The notes: generated by a model not told the origin, from the sequence alone. Positions 41,200 to 51,190 are shown, counted from the first letter of the stretch. The stretch: DNA of 64,000 bases from Aquamicrobium sp. LC103 (GCF_001014615.2 NZ_LBCQ02000001.1:620001-684000), one strand, 5' to 3'. Translations and numbers: made by a program.

Positions 41200-42381
41200 C
41201 TAGCCTTCCATCTCTTCTTCCCGCGTCCTGGCGATCATCGACCGCGACATCACCAGATCGTCACGATGAACCATAGCGGAGCGCGCCTCGTAGCCAAGCG
41301 TTTTTCCGATCTCGGCCGTCTTCAATCCGGCGATCCTCACGGCATCCGCGGCATCGTAGGCGACCAGGCCCCGCGCCACCTCCGCCCCGTCCGGCCCCAC
41401 GACCGCCACCGTGTCGCCGCGCGAGAAACTGCCCGACACCAGCGTCACGCCGGCCGGCAGAAGCGATTTGCCGGCCAATAGCGCGCGGACGGCGCCGGCG
41501 TCGACGCCGATGCGCCCCGCCGGCTCGAGATGGCCGGCGATCCAGGTCTTGTAGCCGCGCACCGGCGTGTCGCTCGCCCGGAAATAGGTGGAGCGCTCGC
41601 CGGCATCGATGGCGGAAAGCGGGTTGAGCCGGGTGCCGGCGGTGATGATCATCGCCGTGCCGGCGGCGGTCGCGATCTTGCCGGCGTCGAGCTTGGTGCG
41701 CATGCCGCCGCGCGACAGTTCCGAGGCGGCGGCGCCAGCCATCGCCTCGATGTCGGGCGTGATGCGCTCGACGAGGGGGATGAACTCGGCATCGGGCCGC
41801 AGCGCCGGCGGCGCGGTGTAGAGGCCGTCGATATCGGAAAGCAGGATCAGGAGGTCGGCGCCCATCATGGTGGCGACGCGGGCCGCGAGGCGGTCATTGT
41901 CGCCATAGCGGATCTCGGACGTCGCGACCGTGTCGTTCTCGTTGATGACCGGGACGGCGCCGAGCTTCAGCAGCGTGGAGATGGTGGCGCGGGCGTTGAG
42001 ATAGCGCCTGCGCTCTTCCGTGTCGCCGAGCGTCACCAGCACCTGGCCGGATTTCAGCCCCTTGAGCGAGAGCTCGTCGGACCACGCGCCGGCAAGCGCG
42101 ATCTGGCCGACGGCCGCCGCGGCCTGGCTCTCCTCCAGCCTGAGCGCACGGCGCCCCATGCCGAGAATGGTGCGGCCGAGGGCGATGGCGCCGGAGGAGA
42201 CGACGAGCACTTCGCAGCCTGCCTGGCGCAAATCGGCGATGTCGGCGACCAGCGATGCGAGCCAGTCGCGCTTCAGACCCGTTTCACGGTCGACCAGCAG
42301 AGCCGAGCCGATCTTGACGGTGATGCGGCGATGGCGGGAAAGCGGCTTGGCGGTCGATTGCGATTCGGAACGGGCTTTCAT
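41200..42381 (-). CDS. proB: Glutamate 5-kinase with PUA domain
   Basis: First step of proline synthesis. The 393-residue protein has the amino-acid kinase domain ([71 protein letters not shown]) and a C-terminal PUA domain ([19 protein letters not shown]). In relatives the kinase is feedback-inhibited by proline. It starts just before the obg stop, so obg-proB-proA are probably co-translated. Confidence 0.97.
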   Translation of the reverse strand: MKARSESQSTAKPLSRHRRITVKIGSALLVDRETGLKRDWLASLVADIADLRQAGCEVLVVSSGAIALGRTILGMGRRALRLEESQAAAAVGQIALAGAWSDELSLKGLKSGQVLVTLGDTEERRRYLNARATISTLLKLGAVPVINENDTVATSEIRYGDNDRLAARVATMMGADLLILLSDIDGLYTAPPALRPDAEFIPLVERITPDIEAMAGAAASELSRGGMRTKLDAGKIATAAGTAMIITAGTRLNPLSAIDAGERSTYFRASDTPVRGYKTWIAGHLEPAGRIGVDAGAVRALLAGKSLLPAGVTLVSGSFSRGDTVAVVGPDGAEVARGLVAYDAADAVRIAGLKTAEIGKTLGYEARSAMVHRDDLVMSRSMIARTREEEMEG

Positions 42382-42382
42382 C

Positions 42383-43474
<1,092 letters not shown>

Positions 43475-43524
43475 TCAGCGCGAGGGTGAATGACGCGAAA
43501 ATCAGGCGAGGGGATGAAGCAATC

Positions 43525-44385
43525 ATGCAATGCGTCACCTACAACATCCAGTACGGCATCGGACTCGACGGTGAATATGACATCGACCGCATCGCCGAAA
43601 GCGTGCGCGGGGCCGATGTCGTCGCCCTGCAGGAGGTCAGTCGCAACAACCCGAAGAACCAGGGCCGCGACATGGTCGCCGAGATCGCCGCGCTGCTGCC
43701 GGAATATTTCTTCGTCTACGGGCCGAATTTCGAAGTCGACATGGGCTCGCATGTCAAGGACGGCAAGGCGGTGAACCTGCGCTTCCAGTTCGGCAACATG
43801 ATCCTTTCGAAGACGCCGATCCTGTCCTCGCGCAACCTGCTCCTGCCGCGCGGACGCTCGATCGACAAGCTCAACCTCCAGCGCGGCGCGCTGGAAGCGA
43901 TGATCGAGACGCCTGCCGGACCCATCCGCTTCTATTCACTCCATCTCGACCACCGCAGTCCCGACGAGCGCGTCCGCCAGCTTTGCTTCCTCATGGACAG
44001 GGTGCTCGCCTATCCGGCGGAGGGCGGCGCGCTGACCGGAGTGGGCGAACTCGGCTTTCCCGAGCCGCCGCGGCCGGAGGAATTCCTGCTGCTCGGCGAT
44101 TTCAACATGCTCTCCGGCTCGGAGGAATATCTGCGGCTCACCGGCAGGCCGGACCATGAGTTCGGCATGCCGCTGGTCGCGCATCTGCCCGTCGACGCCG
44201 CGGCGCGTGCCGGCGCGGAGACGATCACCTGGGTCGACCCGGTGCGCCCGGGCGACACCTCTCGCCACAAGCGCATCGATTATTGCTTCGTCAGCGCGGG
44301 ACTGGCCTCGCGGATCAAAGCGTGCCGGGTCGACCGGGAGGCGGTCGGTTCGGACCACATGCCGCTGTGGCTGGAGCTCGCCTGA
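43525..44385 (+). CDS. Endonuclease/exonuclease/phosphatase family protein
   Basis: A 286-residue DNase I-like fold enzyme: CVTYNIQYGIGLDG, VVALQEVSRN (metal Glu), FYSLHLDHRSPDE, LLGDFNMLSGSEEY and GSDHMPLWLEL. Relatives act as phosphodiesterases, sphingomyelinases or phosphatases; the substrate here is unknown. No signal peptide. I take the ATG at 43525 (MQCVTYNIQ), where family members begin. GAGGGG lies about 11 bases upstream. It is divergent from obg and converges on the TRAP permease. Confidence 0.88.
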   Translation: MQCVTYNIQYGIGLDGEYDIDRIAESVRGADVVALQEVSRNNPKNQGRDMVAEIAALLPEYFFVYGPNFEVDMGSHVKDGKAVNLRFQFGNMILSKTPILSSRNLLLPRGRSIDKLNLQRGALEAMIETPAGPIRFYSLHLDHRSPDERVRQLCFLMDRVLAYPAEGGALTGVGELGFPEPPRPEEFLLLGDFNMLSGSEEYLRLTGRPDHEFGMPLVAHLPVDAAARAGAETITWVDPVRPGDTSRHKRIDYCFVSAGLASRIKACRVDREAVGSDHMPLWLELA

Positions 44386-44398
44386 TTTCAGCGGGCGG

Positions 44399-45697
44399 TC
44401 AGCGCATGGTTTCCGGCAGCCATGTCGCGATCTGCGGAAAGTAGATCAGCAGCAGAACCACGGTGAGAGACGCCGCGACGAATGGCCATATGCCCGCGAA
44501 AATCCGCGCGGCCGGAACGCCCGTCGCCCGCTCGAGCACGAAGACGTTGAGCCCGATTGGCGGCGTCAGCATGGCGATCTCCATCAGCACGGTCAGGTAG
44601 ATGCCGGTCCAGATCGGATCGTAGCCGATCGCCATCGTGATCGGCAGCACCAGCGGCAGCGTCAGGATCAGCATGCCGAACGTATCCATGATCGCGCCGA
44701 GGAACAGGTAGACCAGCGCCAGCGCGATGAGAATGGACTGCGGCGAGGCGTCCAGGTGCGAAACGAGGCCGACCACGGCATCGGTCAACCGCGTCTGCAC
44801 CAGGAAGCGCGACAGGATGATGCCGCCGGTCAGGATCAGGAATATCGCAGCCGTGGTGCGCAGGGTTTCCTTCAGCGCCTTGCGCAATCCGTCGAGCGTC
44901 AGCCTCCGGCCGACGAGCGCGATCGCCAGCACGCTGAAGACGCCGATGCCGGACGCCTCGGTGGGCGTGAAGATGCCGGCATAGATGCCGCCGATGACGA
45001 TGACGAAGATCAGAAACACCGACGCGAGCCCCACCGCGTGGGTGGAAAGCGGGGGGAGAGCCTCGTCGGAGACCGTGGCGGACACGGCCGGATACTGGCT
45101 GCGCTGGACCATGACCGCGCCGATGAACGCGCATGTCAGGATGAGGCCGGGGACGATGCCGGCGATGAACAGCGCGCCGATGGATGTCTCGCTCCACACG
45201 CCGTAGATGACCAGCGGCACGCTGGGGGGAATGATGATCGCCAGGGTAGCCGCGCTTGCCACCGTCGCCGTCGAGAGCTTCTCGCTGTAGCCGCGCTTGA
45301 TCATCTGCGGCACGGCGATGTTGCCCATGGTCGCGACGGCCGCGACGCTCGAACCGGTCACGGCGCCGAACCCGGCCGATGCGAGAACCGTCGACACGCC
45401 CAACCCGCCCGGCACGCGGCGCAATCCCCGCTGGGCGAGCGAAAAGATGTCTTCCGCGAGGCCGGCATGAAAGATGAGCTGACCCATCAGGATGAAGAGC
45501 GGAACGGCGATGAACAGGAAATTCGTCCCGTTGTCCCAAAGCGCCAAGCCGATCTGAGTCAGGGCCTGCGATGGTCCGGAAAGGATCGCGTAGCCGATCG
45601 TGCCGGCTCCGAGCAGCGCGTAGCCGACCGGCAGGCCGAGCACGACCACGATGAGCATCGCGCTCATCACCAGAATGCCTATCGTCAGCGGTTCCAT
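44399..45697 (-). CDS. TRAP transporter large permease (DctM)
   Basis: A 432-residue inner-membrane protein with about 12 helices, the ion-coupled transport subunit of a tripartite ATP-independent periplasmic transporter. DctM features include GLPVGYALLGAGTIGYAI, PLFILMGQLIFHAGLAEDIF, GASVAAVATMGNIAVPQM-type segment (SSVAAVATMGNIAVPQMIKR), LGAIMDTFGMLILTLPLVLP and LTPPIGLNVFVLE. The start overlaps the small permease stop (TGATG). The substrate is an organic acid by family; which one is unknown. Confidence 0.94.
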   Translation of the reverse strand: MEPLTIGILVMSAMLIVVVLGLPVGYALLGAGTIGYAILSGPSQALTQIGLALWDNGTNFLFIAVPLFILMGQLIFHAGLAEDIFSLAQRGLRRVPGGLGVSTVLASAGFGAVTGSSVAAVATMGNIAVPQMIKRGYSEKLSTATVASAATLAIIIPPSVPLVIYGVWSETSIGALFIAGIVPGLILTCAFIGAVMVQRSQYPAVSATVSDEALPPLSTHAVGLASVFLIFVIVIGGIYAGIFTPTEASGIGVFSVLAIALVGRRLTLDGLRKALKETLRTTAAIFLILTGGIILSRFLVQTRLTDAVVGLVSHLDASPQSILIALALVYLFLGAIMDTFGMLILTLPLVLPITMAIGYDPIWTGIYLTVLMEIAMLTPPIGLNVFVLERATGVPAARIFAGIWPFVAASLTVVLLLIYFPQIATWLPETMR

Positions 45698-46164
45698 CAG
45701 CTTCGCCCGTCCGAAAAGGCGCGAAACGCGCGAATGAATTCCGCGAGGGCGGACAGCGCGGCCGAGAAGACCACGAAGGCCGCGAACGGCCAGAAGCTGA
45801 TGGCGATCAGCTCCGCCCGGTCCCCGTAGCGATGCATGTCCTGCGCGAGGAGAAGGACGGCGTAAGCGATCACGATGCCGACGAGGCCGGTCAGCATGTG
45901 CCGTATCGTGACCCAGAGCCGCCCCGCCTTGCCGCGGAAAAGCTTGTCGAGCAGGCCGACGCGGATGTGCTGGTCGTCCATGCTCACGCCGGGCAGGGCC
46001 GCCACCACGACCAGCAGCAGCAGAAGCTCCTTGACGTCGTTACCCCACCGCAAGGGCAGGTTAAGCACGTAGCGCAGCACGACATCCGCCGTGACGAGAA
46101 TCGCGAGGCCGGGCAACACGAGATAGGCTGCCCAGCCCTCGACGAAGGCGATGATGCGCCGCAT
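45697..46164 (-). CDS. TRAP transporter small permease (DctQ)
   Basis: A 155-residue four-helix membrane protein that pairs with DctM. It has the DctQ pattern (YLVLPGLAILVTADVVLRYV, RWGNDVKELLLLLVVVAALP, DDQHIRVGLL). Its ATG directly follows the dctP stop and its stop overlaps dctM, so the three are one operon. Confidence 0.92.
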   Translation of the reverse strand: MRRIIAFVEGWAAYLVLPGLAILVTADVVLRYVLNLPLRWGNDVKELLLLLVVVAALPGVSMDDQHIRVGLLDKLFRGKAGRLWVTIRHMLTGLVGIVIAYAVLLLAQDMHRYGDRAELIAISFWPFAAFVVFSAALSALAEFIRAFRAFSDGRS

Positions 46165-47301
46165 CTAGCGAGCCGCGGGCACGAGGCCTTCGACGGGCGA
46201 ATTGACCGTCAGCTCGAAGATCGTTTCCGCGCTCGCGTCGCCATATTCGGCTTCCAGCCGCCGGATGTCGGCGAGAAGCTCGCGCGCCGGCAGGCCCTCG
46301 GCCTCGCGGGCCTCCACCCAGTCGTCGAGCAGCGGCTGAAGGGCCGCCTGCCATTCCTGCTTTTCCCCGTCGCCGAGTTCGATCAGCTCGACGCCGTTGT
46401 CGGTGTAGGTCTTGAGCGCCTGCTCGCGAAACTCGACGCCAAGGCGCTGGCTCACGGCGTGGGCGATGTTCTGCTGAAAGCTGGCGAAGGTCGGCTTCAG
46501 CTCGGCCGGCAGGCTCTCATAGGCATCGCGGTTGATGCAGGTGTCGATGTGCTGGGCGGTCAGGCCGAGGCTGGTGTGGTACTTTGCCAGCTCATAGATC
46601 TTGAACGGCACGAATCCCGGATCGACCCAGATCACCGCATCCGCGATGCCCTGCTGGAATGCGGTATAGATTTCCGGGAACGGGATGTTGAGCACGGTGA
46701 TGCCGAGCGCCTCGGCGGCCTCCGGCGGGAAGCCTTGCGCGATGACGCGCAGGCCGCGGATGTCCTCGGGCGTGCGGATCGGCTTCTTGCTCATGATGTC
46801 GGAAACGCCGGCGATTGCCGTGTAGCCGTAGAGAACCCCGCGTCCGTCCCATTCGGGAACGAAGTATTTCGGCGCGAGCTCCTGGACGATCCGTGTCGCG
46901 ACGACCGGATTCGACGGCGTGACGAAGGGCAGCTCGAACGCCTTGTGCAGCGGGAAGCCGCTGCCCTCGTAGGAGGTGTAGCAGGCGGCATAGTCGCTGA
47001 CCCGGTTGCGCACCGCGCGCCAGCCATCGGCGGCGGCATGCAGCGTGCCGCCGTGGAACTCCTCGATGGTCAGCTTGCCGTCGGTCGCCTCCTTCAGCCA
47101 GGTGAAGCCCTTCGTCCACACTTCCGGCACCAGGGAGGCGGCAGGGTTCGGCGAGGAGAATTTCAGCGAGACGGGATCGCCTTCATAGGCCGCCCGCGGC
47201 TCCGCGGCCGGAACCTCGTGGGCCAGCCAATCCGCGACCGTGAACGCGTTCGCCGGCGCCGCCACCAGCGCCAGCGTGAGGGACAGCAGCAGACGACGCA
47301 T
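46165..47301 (-). CDS. TRAP transporter substrate-binding protein (DctP)
   Basis: A 378-residue periplasmic binding protein with a signal peptide (MRRLLLSLTLALVAAPANAF). DctP fold blocks are VWTKGFTWLKEATDGKLTIE, CYTSYEGSGFPLHKAFELPF, GVSDIMSKKPIRTPEDIRGL, FPEIYTAFQQGIADAVIW. The substrate-arginine region (GLRVIAQG) is present, so a carboxylate substrate is likely. It lies three bases after the OsmC gene and directly before dctQ. Confidence 0.92.
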   Translation of the reverse strand: MRRLLLSLTLALVAAPANAFTVADWLAHEVPAAEPRAAYEGDPVSLKFSSPNPAASLVPEVWTKGFTWLKEATDGKLTIEEFHGGTLHAAADGWRAVRNRVSDYAACYTSYEGSGFPLHKAFELPFVTPSNPVVATRIVQELAPKYFVPEWDGRGVLYGYTAIAGVSDIMSKKPIRTPEDIRGLRVIAQGFPPEAAEALGITVLNIPFPEIYTAFQQGIADAVIWVDPGFVPFKIYELAKYHTSLGLTAQHIDTCINRDAYESLPAELKPTFASFQQNIAHAVSQRLGVEFREQALKTYTDNGVELIELGDGEKQEWQAALQPLLDDWVEAREAEGLPARELLADIRRLEAEYGDASAETIFELTVNSPVEGLVPAAR

Positions 47302-47303
47302 GA

Positions 47304-47735
47304 TTACTCCTTTGGTCGCTTCGTTGGTTCGGCGCGATGTCCCGCAATGACGGTGTCACCGGCTCTCAATGTATTGCTGATGGTGCAGATGTCCTCGGCC
47401 GCCTCGACGAGGCGATCCTGCGTCGCGTCATCGAGGGCGTCGCCGAAATGCACGGCAACCTCGAAGCGCCCGAGCCGGCTCGGCTCGTCCTCGGCCTTGA
47501 TGGCGTCCACCGTGACGTCGATTTCCCCGAGCTGGCCAAGGTTCGCCGCGCGCGCCGCGATGCGCACGCTCGCCGCGATACAGGCGGCAAGCGCGGCAGC
47601 CTGTATTTCCAGGGGCGTGAAACCGTCCGCCTTGGGAGAGAAGACGGCGTCGATGACCTGGTCGCGGTCATTGGAGATTCTGCACGCCGCCGCGGTCGCG
47701 CTGTGTGCAAAGACGCGCGCCGATTTTACCGCCAT
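47304..47735 (-). CDS. OsmC-family protein
   Basis: 143 residues of the OsmC/Ohr fold. The two redox cysteines expected of the family are visible: one in IQAAALAACIAASVRIAARA and one in EAAEDICTISNTLRAG. Relatives reduce organic hydroperoxides using dihydrolipoyl partners. It is the first gene of the osmC-dctP-dctQ-dctM operon (three-base gap to dctP), an uncommon pairing. The catalytic substrate is unknown. Confidence 0.85.
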   Translation of the reverse strand: MAVKSARVFAHSATAAACRISNDRDQVIDAVFSPKADGFTPLEIQAAALAACIAASVRIAARAANLGQLGEIDVTVDAIKAEDEPSRLGRFEVAVHFGDALDDATQDRLVEAAEDICTISNTLRAGDTVIAGHRAEPTKRPKE

Positions 47736-47831
47736 CCTTCAGCCCCTCATTCTATGCCGACTGCCACAGATAACAGGAGCGTAGGTCCGGAAGAAGGTAG
47801 TAAATTCCACGAAAAAGGAAACATGAAGCTT

Positions 47832-47858
47832 ATCCAGCCGGTTTCGTGCCGGCTGGAT
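47832..47858. terminator. Hairpin between the acetyltransferase gene and osmC
   Basis: ATCCAGCCGG (47832-47841) pairs perfectly with CCGGCTGGAT (47849-47858) over a seven-base loop. On the minus strand a T-rich stretch appears only about 17 bases later, so it may be a weak terminator for the acetyltransferase transcript. Confidence 0.45.
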
Positions 47859-47901
47859 GGAATCGTTTTGCCAATTTCTGGCCGCTCGCGATCGGCGACG
47901 G

Positions 47902-48492
47902 TCACATCCTGCCCCAGCTCCTGAGGCTCACCCAGGTGCTGCGGTCGAGCGCGTAACGCTCCACCGGAACGCGACCGGCCACCAGCGAATCCAACATGCC
48001 CTGACCGGCATACTGGAAGCCGCATTTGTGGATCACGCGGCGCGAGGCCGGGTTGATCACGCGGCAGGATACGTCGAGGCGATCGATCGTGGTCGCGCGG
48101 AAGGCGAGGTCGACCAGCGCATGGGCGGCTTCCGTGGCATAGCCGCGGCCCCAATAGGGCTGACCGATCCAGTATCCGAGCTCCAGCCCGCCCGGCGTCG
48201 GATGCAGCCCGGCGCAGCCGATGAAGGCGCCGTTGCCGGCAAGCGTCAGCGCATAGGCGCAGCCGGCGCGCTCGTCGGTACGCGAAGCCTGGATGAAGGC
48301 GCGCGCCTCGCGCTCGCCGTAGGGGTACGGCATGCGCGCCAGCATCTCGGCCACCCTCGGATTGTTGGCGAGCTCGGCGAGTTCCGGCACGTCGTCGTCA
48401 TGCGGCGGGCGCATGACCAGCCGTTCCGTCACCAGAACGGGGCAGTCTATTCTCGGACTTTCGTCCTCGACGTCTTCCTTTTCCGCAACCAT
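47902..48492 (-). CDS. GNAT N-acetyltransferase (RimJ/RimL-like)
   Basis: 196 residues of the GNAT fold: TERLVMRPPHDDDVPELAEL, MPYPYGEREARAFIQASR, GCAGLHPTPGGLELGYWIGQ then PYWGRGYATEAAHALVDLAF (acetyl-CoA binding), and RVINPASRRVIHKCGFQYAG. It is usually next to rpmA in rhizobia and is on the same strand, but a terminator separates the two. Substrate unknown, perhaps a ribosomal protein N-terminus or a small amine. Confidence 0.88.
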   Translation of the reverse strand: MVAEKEDVEDESPRIDCPVLVTERLVMRPPHDDDVPELAELANNPRVAEMLARMPYPYGEREARAFIQASRTDERAGCAYALTLAGNGAFIGCAGLHPTPGGLELGYWIGQPYWGRGYATEAAHALVDLAFRATTIDRLDVSCRVINPASRRVIHKCGFQYAGQGMLDSLVAGRVPVERYALDRSTWVSLRSWGRM

Positions 48493-48515
48493 GGCTCAGT
48501 CCTCCAGATGAAAAG

Positions 48516-48551
48516 CAAAGAAAAAGGGGAGATGGCGTCCCATCTCCCCTT
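48516..48551 (-). terminator. Terminator of the rplU-rpmA operon
   Basis: AAGGGGAGATGG (48524-48535) pairs perfectly with CCATCTCCCCTT (48540-48551) across a four-base loop. Read on the minus strand it is followed by TTTTTCTTTGCTTTT. It lies between rpmA and the acetyltransferase gene. Confidence 0.88.
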
Positions 48552-48621
48552 GATCCTTTTCTGGACTGTCCAGACACCGGTTCCCGAGATGGGGCGCCGG
48601 TGTTTGTGGTGCGGATCCGGC

Positions 48622-48891
48622 TTACTCCGCTGCTTCCTTGATCGGGTTTACCGATACGTAGGTTCGGCCGTTGGCTTTCTTGGCAAACGACACGGCACCT
48701 GCTTCGAGCGCGAAAAGGGTATGGTCCTTGCCCATGCCGACATTCACGCCGGGATGCCACTTGGTGCCACGTTGACGAATGATGATGTTGCCGGCGAGGA
48801 CGGCCTCACCGCCGAACTTCTTCACGCCAAGGCGCTTGGATTCGGAATCGCGACCGTTGCGCGAGGAACCGCCAGCTTTCTTATGTGCCAT
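48622..48891 (-). CDS. rpmA: Ribosomal protein bL27
   Basis: 89 residues, standard L27 of the 50S subunit near the peptidyl-transferase centre: [52 protein letters not shown]. It begins directly with the mature-type sequence (no Firmicutes-like N-terminal extension). It follows rplU by 25 bases. Confidence 0.99.
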   Translation of the reverse strand: MAHKKAGGSSRNGRDSESKRLGVKKFGGEAVLAGNIIIRQRGTKWHPGVNVGMGKDHTLFALEAGAVSFAKKANGRTYVSVNPIKEAAE

Positions 48892-48916
48892 CGGTGTTCT
48901 CCTTCAGATCCTGTTC

Positions 48917-49354
48917 TTATTCGCCGTCCGCCGGGGCGGCGGCTTCCTTGTCGGCCTTCGCGCGCGGCTTCTTCGCCGCCTTCGACTCACCGGCTTCGGC
49001 CTTTGCTTCCTTCTTCGCGGCAGCCTTGGAAGGCTTCGCGCCGTCGGTCAGGATTTCCGAAATGCGCACGGTGGTGAGAAACTGGCGATGACCGCGCTTG
49101 CGGCGCGAATTCTGACGGCGGCGCTTCTTGAACGCGATGACCGTCTTGGCCCTGCCCTGCTCGACGATCTCGACGGCAACGGTGGCACCGTCGACGAACG
49201 GGGCGCCGATCGTCACCTTGTCGCCCTCGCCACAGGCCAGAACCTCGCCGAGCTGCACGATGTCGCCGGCTTCGCCGGCCAACTTCTCGATCTTCAATAC
49301 GTCGTCGGCGGCAACGCGGTACTGCTTGCCTCCGGTCTTGATGACTGCGAACAT
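48917..49354 (-). CDS. rplU: Ribosomal protein bL21 with Lys/Ala-rich C-terminal extension
   Basis: L21 core in residues 1-~103 ([40 protein letters not shown] then [12 protein letters not shown]). Beyond this is a ~42-residue tail rich in Lys, Ala and Glu ([20 protein letters not shown] and on), which is longer than in E. coli L21 but frequent in rhizobia. First gene of rplU-rpmA. Confidence 0.98.
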   Translation of the reverse strand: MFAVIKTGGKQYRVAADDVLKIEKLAGEAGDIVQLGEVLACGEGDKVTIGAPFVDGATVAVEIVEQGRAKTVIAFKKRRRQNSRRKRGHRQFLTTVRISEILTDGAKPSKAAAKKEAKAEAGESKAAKKPRAKADKEAAAPADGE

Positions 49355-49513
49355 TTTTTGCCTTTCGCTGTTCCGTCCGGCCTCTGTCGACCGCGTCTTC
49401 CGCGGTCCGGCCGTCTTTTTGTCAGTCGGTTATGGTTGATGGTGGCGTTCAAAATGCCGCTGGGCGCCAAAAAGAACGACCGGCGCGGAAATCTCCACGC
49501 CGGATTTGGGCCG

Positions 49514-49542
49514 TCGATACCGCAGAAGGTCAGGCAAGTCAA
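49514..49542 (-). promoter_or_regulatory. Candidate rplU-rpmA promoter
   Basis: Read on the minus strand, TTGACT (49537-49542) and TATCGA (49514-49519) are 17 bases apart. This places the mRNA start about 150 bases upstream of rplU. Confidence 0.55.
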
Positions 49543-49644
49543 GGCGAAGCGCGGAAACGCTCCGCGGGTGTGACGGGCGGAAGGATGCCCGTGGCTTTTC
49601 GATGAAATCGGACGGAAGACGAGACATTTCGCGGCGAATTGCTC

Positions 49645-49672
49645 TTGTCGAGCCGCGCTTCAATGGCTATGT
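49645..49672 (+). promoter_or_regulatory. Candidate tRNA-Ser promoter
   Basis: TTGTCG (49645-49650) and CTATGT (49667-49672) with a 16-base spacer lie ~37 bases upstream of the tRNA's first base, a normal distance for a rhizobial tRNA promoter. Confidence 0.5.
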
Positions 49673-49708
49673 GTGCGCCCGCGCCGATATCGGCGAACCA
49701 CGCCCCGC

Positions 49709-49798
49709 GGAGAGGTGGCAGAGTGGTCGAATGCACCGCACTCGAAATGCGGCATACTCGCAAGGGTATCGTGGGTTCGAATCCCACCCTCTCCGCCA
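49709..49798 (+). tRNA. tRNA-Ser (anticodon CGA)
   Basis: A 90-base type II tRNA with encoded CCA. The acceptor stem GGAGAGG (49709-49715) pairs with CCTCTCC (49788-49794). The anticodon CGA is at 49743-49745 in a CTCGAAA loop, the long variable arm (ATACTCGCAAGGGTAT) is typical of serine, and the T loop GGTTCGAATCC is complete. It reads UCG codons. Confidence 0.98.
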
Positions 49799-50009
49799 TT
49801 GGCCGATCGCCACCAACTGGCATAGTGAACCGCCAAACACCGCCATTTTCACGCTAAAATCCACGTTATCTGGCAAGCCAGCCTTCACCTGTATCCGCCG
49901 CCGACGTGTTGCGACCGGGAGCGGACCGCCGGCTTTCCATCAGCGAATGAAGGAAAGCTGGTATGGACAGTTTTGAACCACTCTGACAGAGACTTACTTC
50001 GCAGTGGAT

Positions 50010-51083
50010 TTATTGCGTGATAGCGGCTTTGCGCCTTTGAGCAGCTTCGAACGTCCGCCGCTCGATTTCTCTAGCGAGCTTGTTCATCCGGTTCGCCATT
50101 CGAAAGAGCGTATCGGCGAATGCGAGGCGGTCTAAGTTCGGCTTCGTCAGCAATAGGAGAGACGTGCATTCTACCATGCTCGTGGCCGCAAATATCAGCG
50201 GGCCGACCATCCCGGAATTGCTCGGTCCCACGAGCAGGACGTCTTCTTGAGCTTCGCACATGCCTAGAAGTTCATCCAAGGCGCGATGGTTGCTGTGAAC
50301 ATGAAGCGATGCGTGTTGATACAGCGATTTCCCGTCAGCCTTTCCAGCAAGTTCGGCCAACTTTTCGAATGTCGGGTGTTTTTGACCAGTGATTGCGCAA
50401 GCCCACCCGTTTCTTCGCTTTAGCTCAGGTCCAAATTTCTCGATGGCGTACTCGGCTTGCGCTTTAAGATGTTGTCGCTCGTCGGTTTCGTCTTCCTCCT
50501 GCGCATCGTTCCACGCTTGGACCCGTGAGTGCGCGAGATACCTTAATGCTAGCTCCTGCCCCGCTTGGCGGATCAGGAAGGCAACAACGCTAGTTTCGTA
50601 GAGCGTCCGCCATCGTGCTAGAGCCCCGTCCGCGAAGCCACCCCTGAGCAAGCAGATGATTTCAGCGGTGACAAGCAAAGCCTTCGCGTGAAGGTGTGTC
50701 ATCGCTTCAAACACGTAATCCTGTTCGGCAACCGCGGTGGGACGGTGGTGCTGATTGAAATCTCGTCCAATTTCTTCGCAAGATACCCATATAGTTTCGA
50801 TCAGGTCGAATGCCTTGCGCCAACGTCGGAAGTTTCGCCGTTCAAAAGCCTCCCGCTCCTTGCTACGACCCACCAGCATGTCAGGCGCGGTTTCCATAAG
50901 CGTTCGGTATAAAGCTCGCCCCGCGCTTTTCGTTGTCTGTTCCGCGACGCGAACCATTTGTTTCGTGGTTAGCTCCTTACCCGCATCCTGTGCCTGCCGG
51001 ATGATGCGTTCAAATTCACTCTGTAGTTCATCCATCGTCCAAGGTTCGCCGGTCGACTTCGGAGATTCCTGCCGATGTTTCAC
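50010..51083 (-). CDS. DUF5677-type protein, unknown function
   Basis: About 357 residues, largely alpha-helical and without signal peptide. I match it to the DUF5677 family by a helical core around ALLVTAEIICLLRGGFADGA and LARWRTLYETSVVAFLIRQA, then SLYQHASLHVHSNHRALDEL. The function is unknown; family members are often found in accessory regions. Codon use is clearly less GC-rich than in the flanking genes, suggesting transfer. The start is uncertain: a GTG at 51083 overlaps the stop of a small upstream ORF as GTGA; a TTG two codons earlier or an ATG at 51035 are alternatives. It lies just after tRNA-Ser. Confidence 0.72.
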   Translation of the reverse strand: MKHRQESPKSTGEPWTMDELQSEFERIIRQAQDAGKELTTKQMVRVAEQTTKSAGRALYRTLMETAPDMLVGRSKEREAFERRNFRRWRKAFDLIETIWVSCEEIGRDFNQHHRPTAVAEQDYVFEAMTHLHAKALLVTAEIICLLRGGFADGALARWRTLYETSVVAFLIRQAGQELALRYLAHSRVQAWNDAQEEDETDERQHLKAQAEYAIEKFGPELKRRNGWACAITGQKHPTFEKLAELAGKADGKSLYQHASLHVHSNHRALDELLGMCEAQEDVLLVGPSNSGMVGPLIFAATSMVECTSLLLLTKPNLDRLAFADTLFRMANRMNKLAREIERRTFEAAQRRKAAITQ

Positions 51084-51190
51084 AGCCAAGTCACCGTGTG
51101 CCGAAGTTCTACCTCAACCTGCTCCACCTGATAGGTCAGATACATTTCCGCCTCATGTAATTGGTGCCAGAACAATCGATGCCAGAGCAT
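51080..51190 (-). CDS. Candidate 36-codon ORF coupled to the DUF5677 gene
   Basis: ATG at 51190, with GGAG six bases upstream, opens a 36-residue frame (MLWHRLFWHQLHEAEMYLTY and on), rich in Trp, His and Glu, which stops by sharing GTGA with the DUF5677 start. Its codons are AT-richer, like that gene. I do not recognise the peptide. It could be a small partner protein or a translated leader, or a chance frame. Confidence 0.35.
   Translation of the reverse strand: MLWHRLFWHQLHEAEMYLTYQVEQVEVELRHTVTWL

Larger units (their letters stand above)
49355..49708. other. Leader of rplU and promoter region of tRNA-Ser
   Basis: No protein gene is seen. It holds the rplU leader, with a hairpin (CGGCC...ACCGCG/CGCGGT...GGCCG, 49378-49413), the rplU promoter (49514-49542, minus strand) and the tRNA-Ser promoter (49645-49672, plus strand). 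On the plus strand the hairpin is followed by TTTTTG, so it could also stop transcription coming from the opposite side. Confidence 0.5.

Noticed and set aside
45832-47784. 650-codon plus-strand frame across the TRAP operon
   Set aside because: Antisense to three clear TRAP genes and OsmC; no domain.
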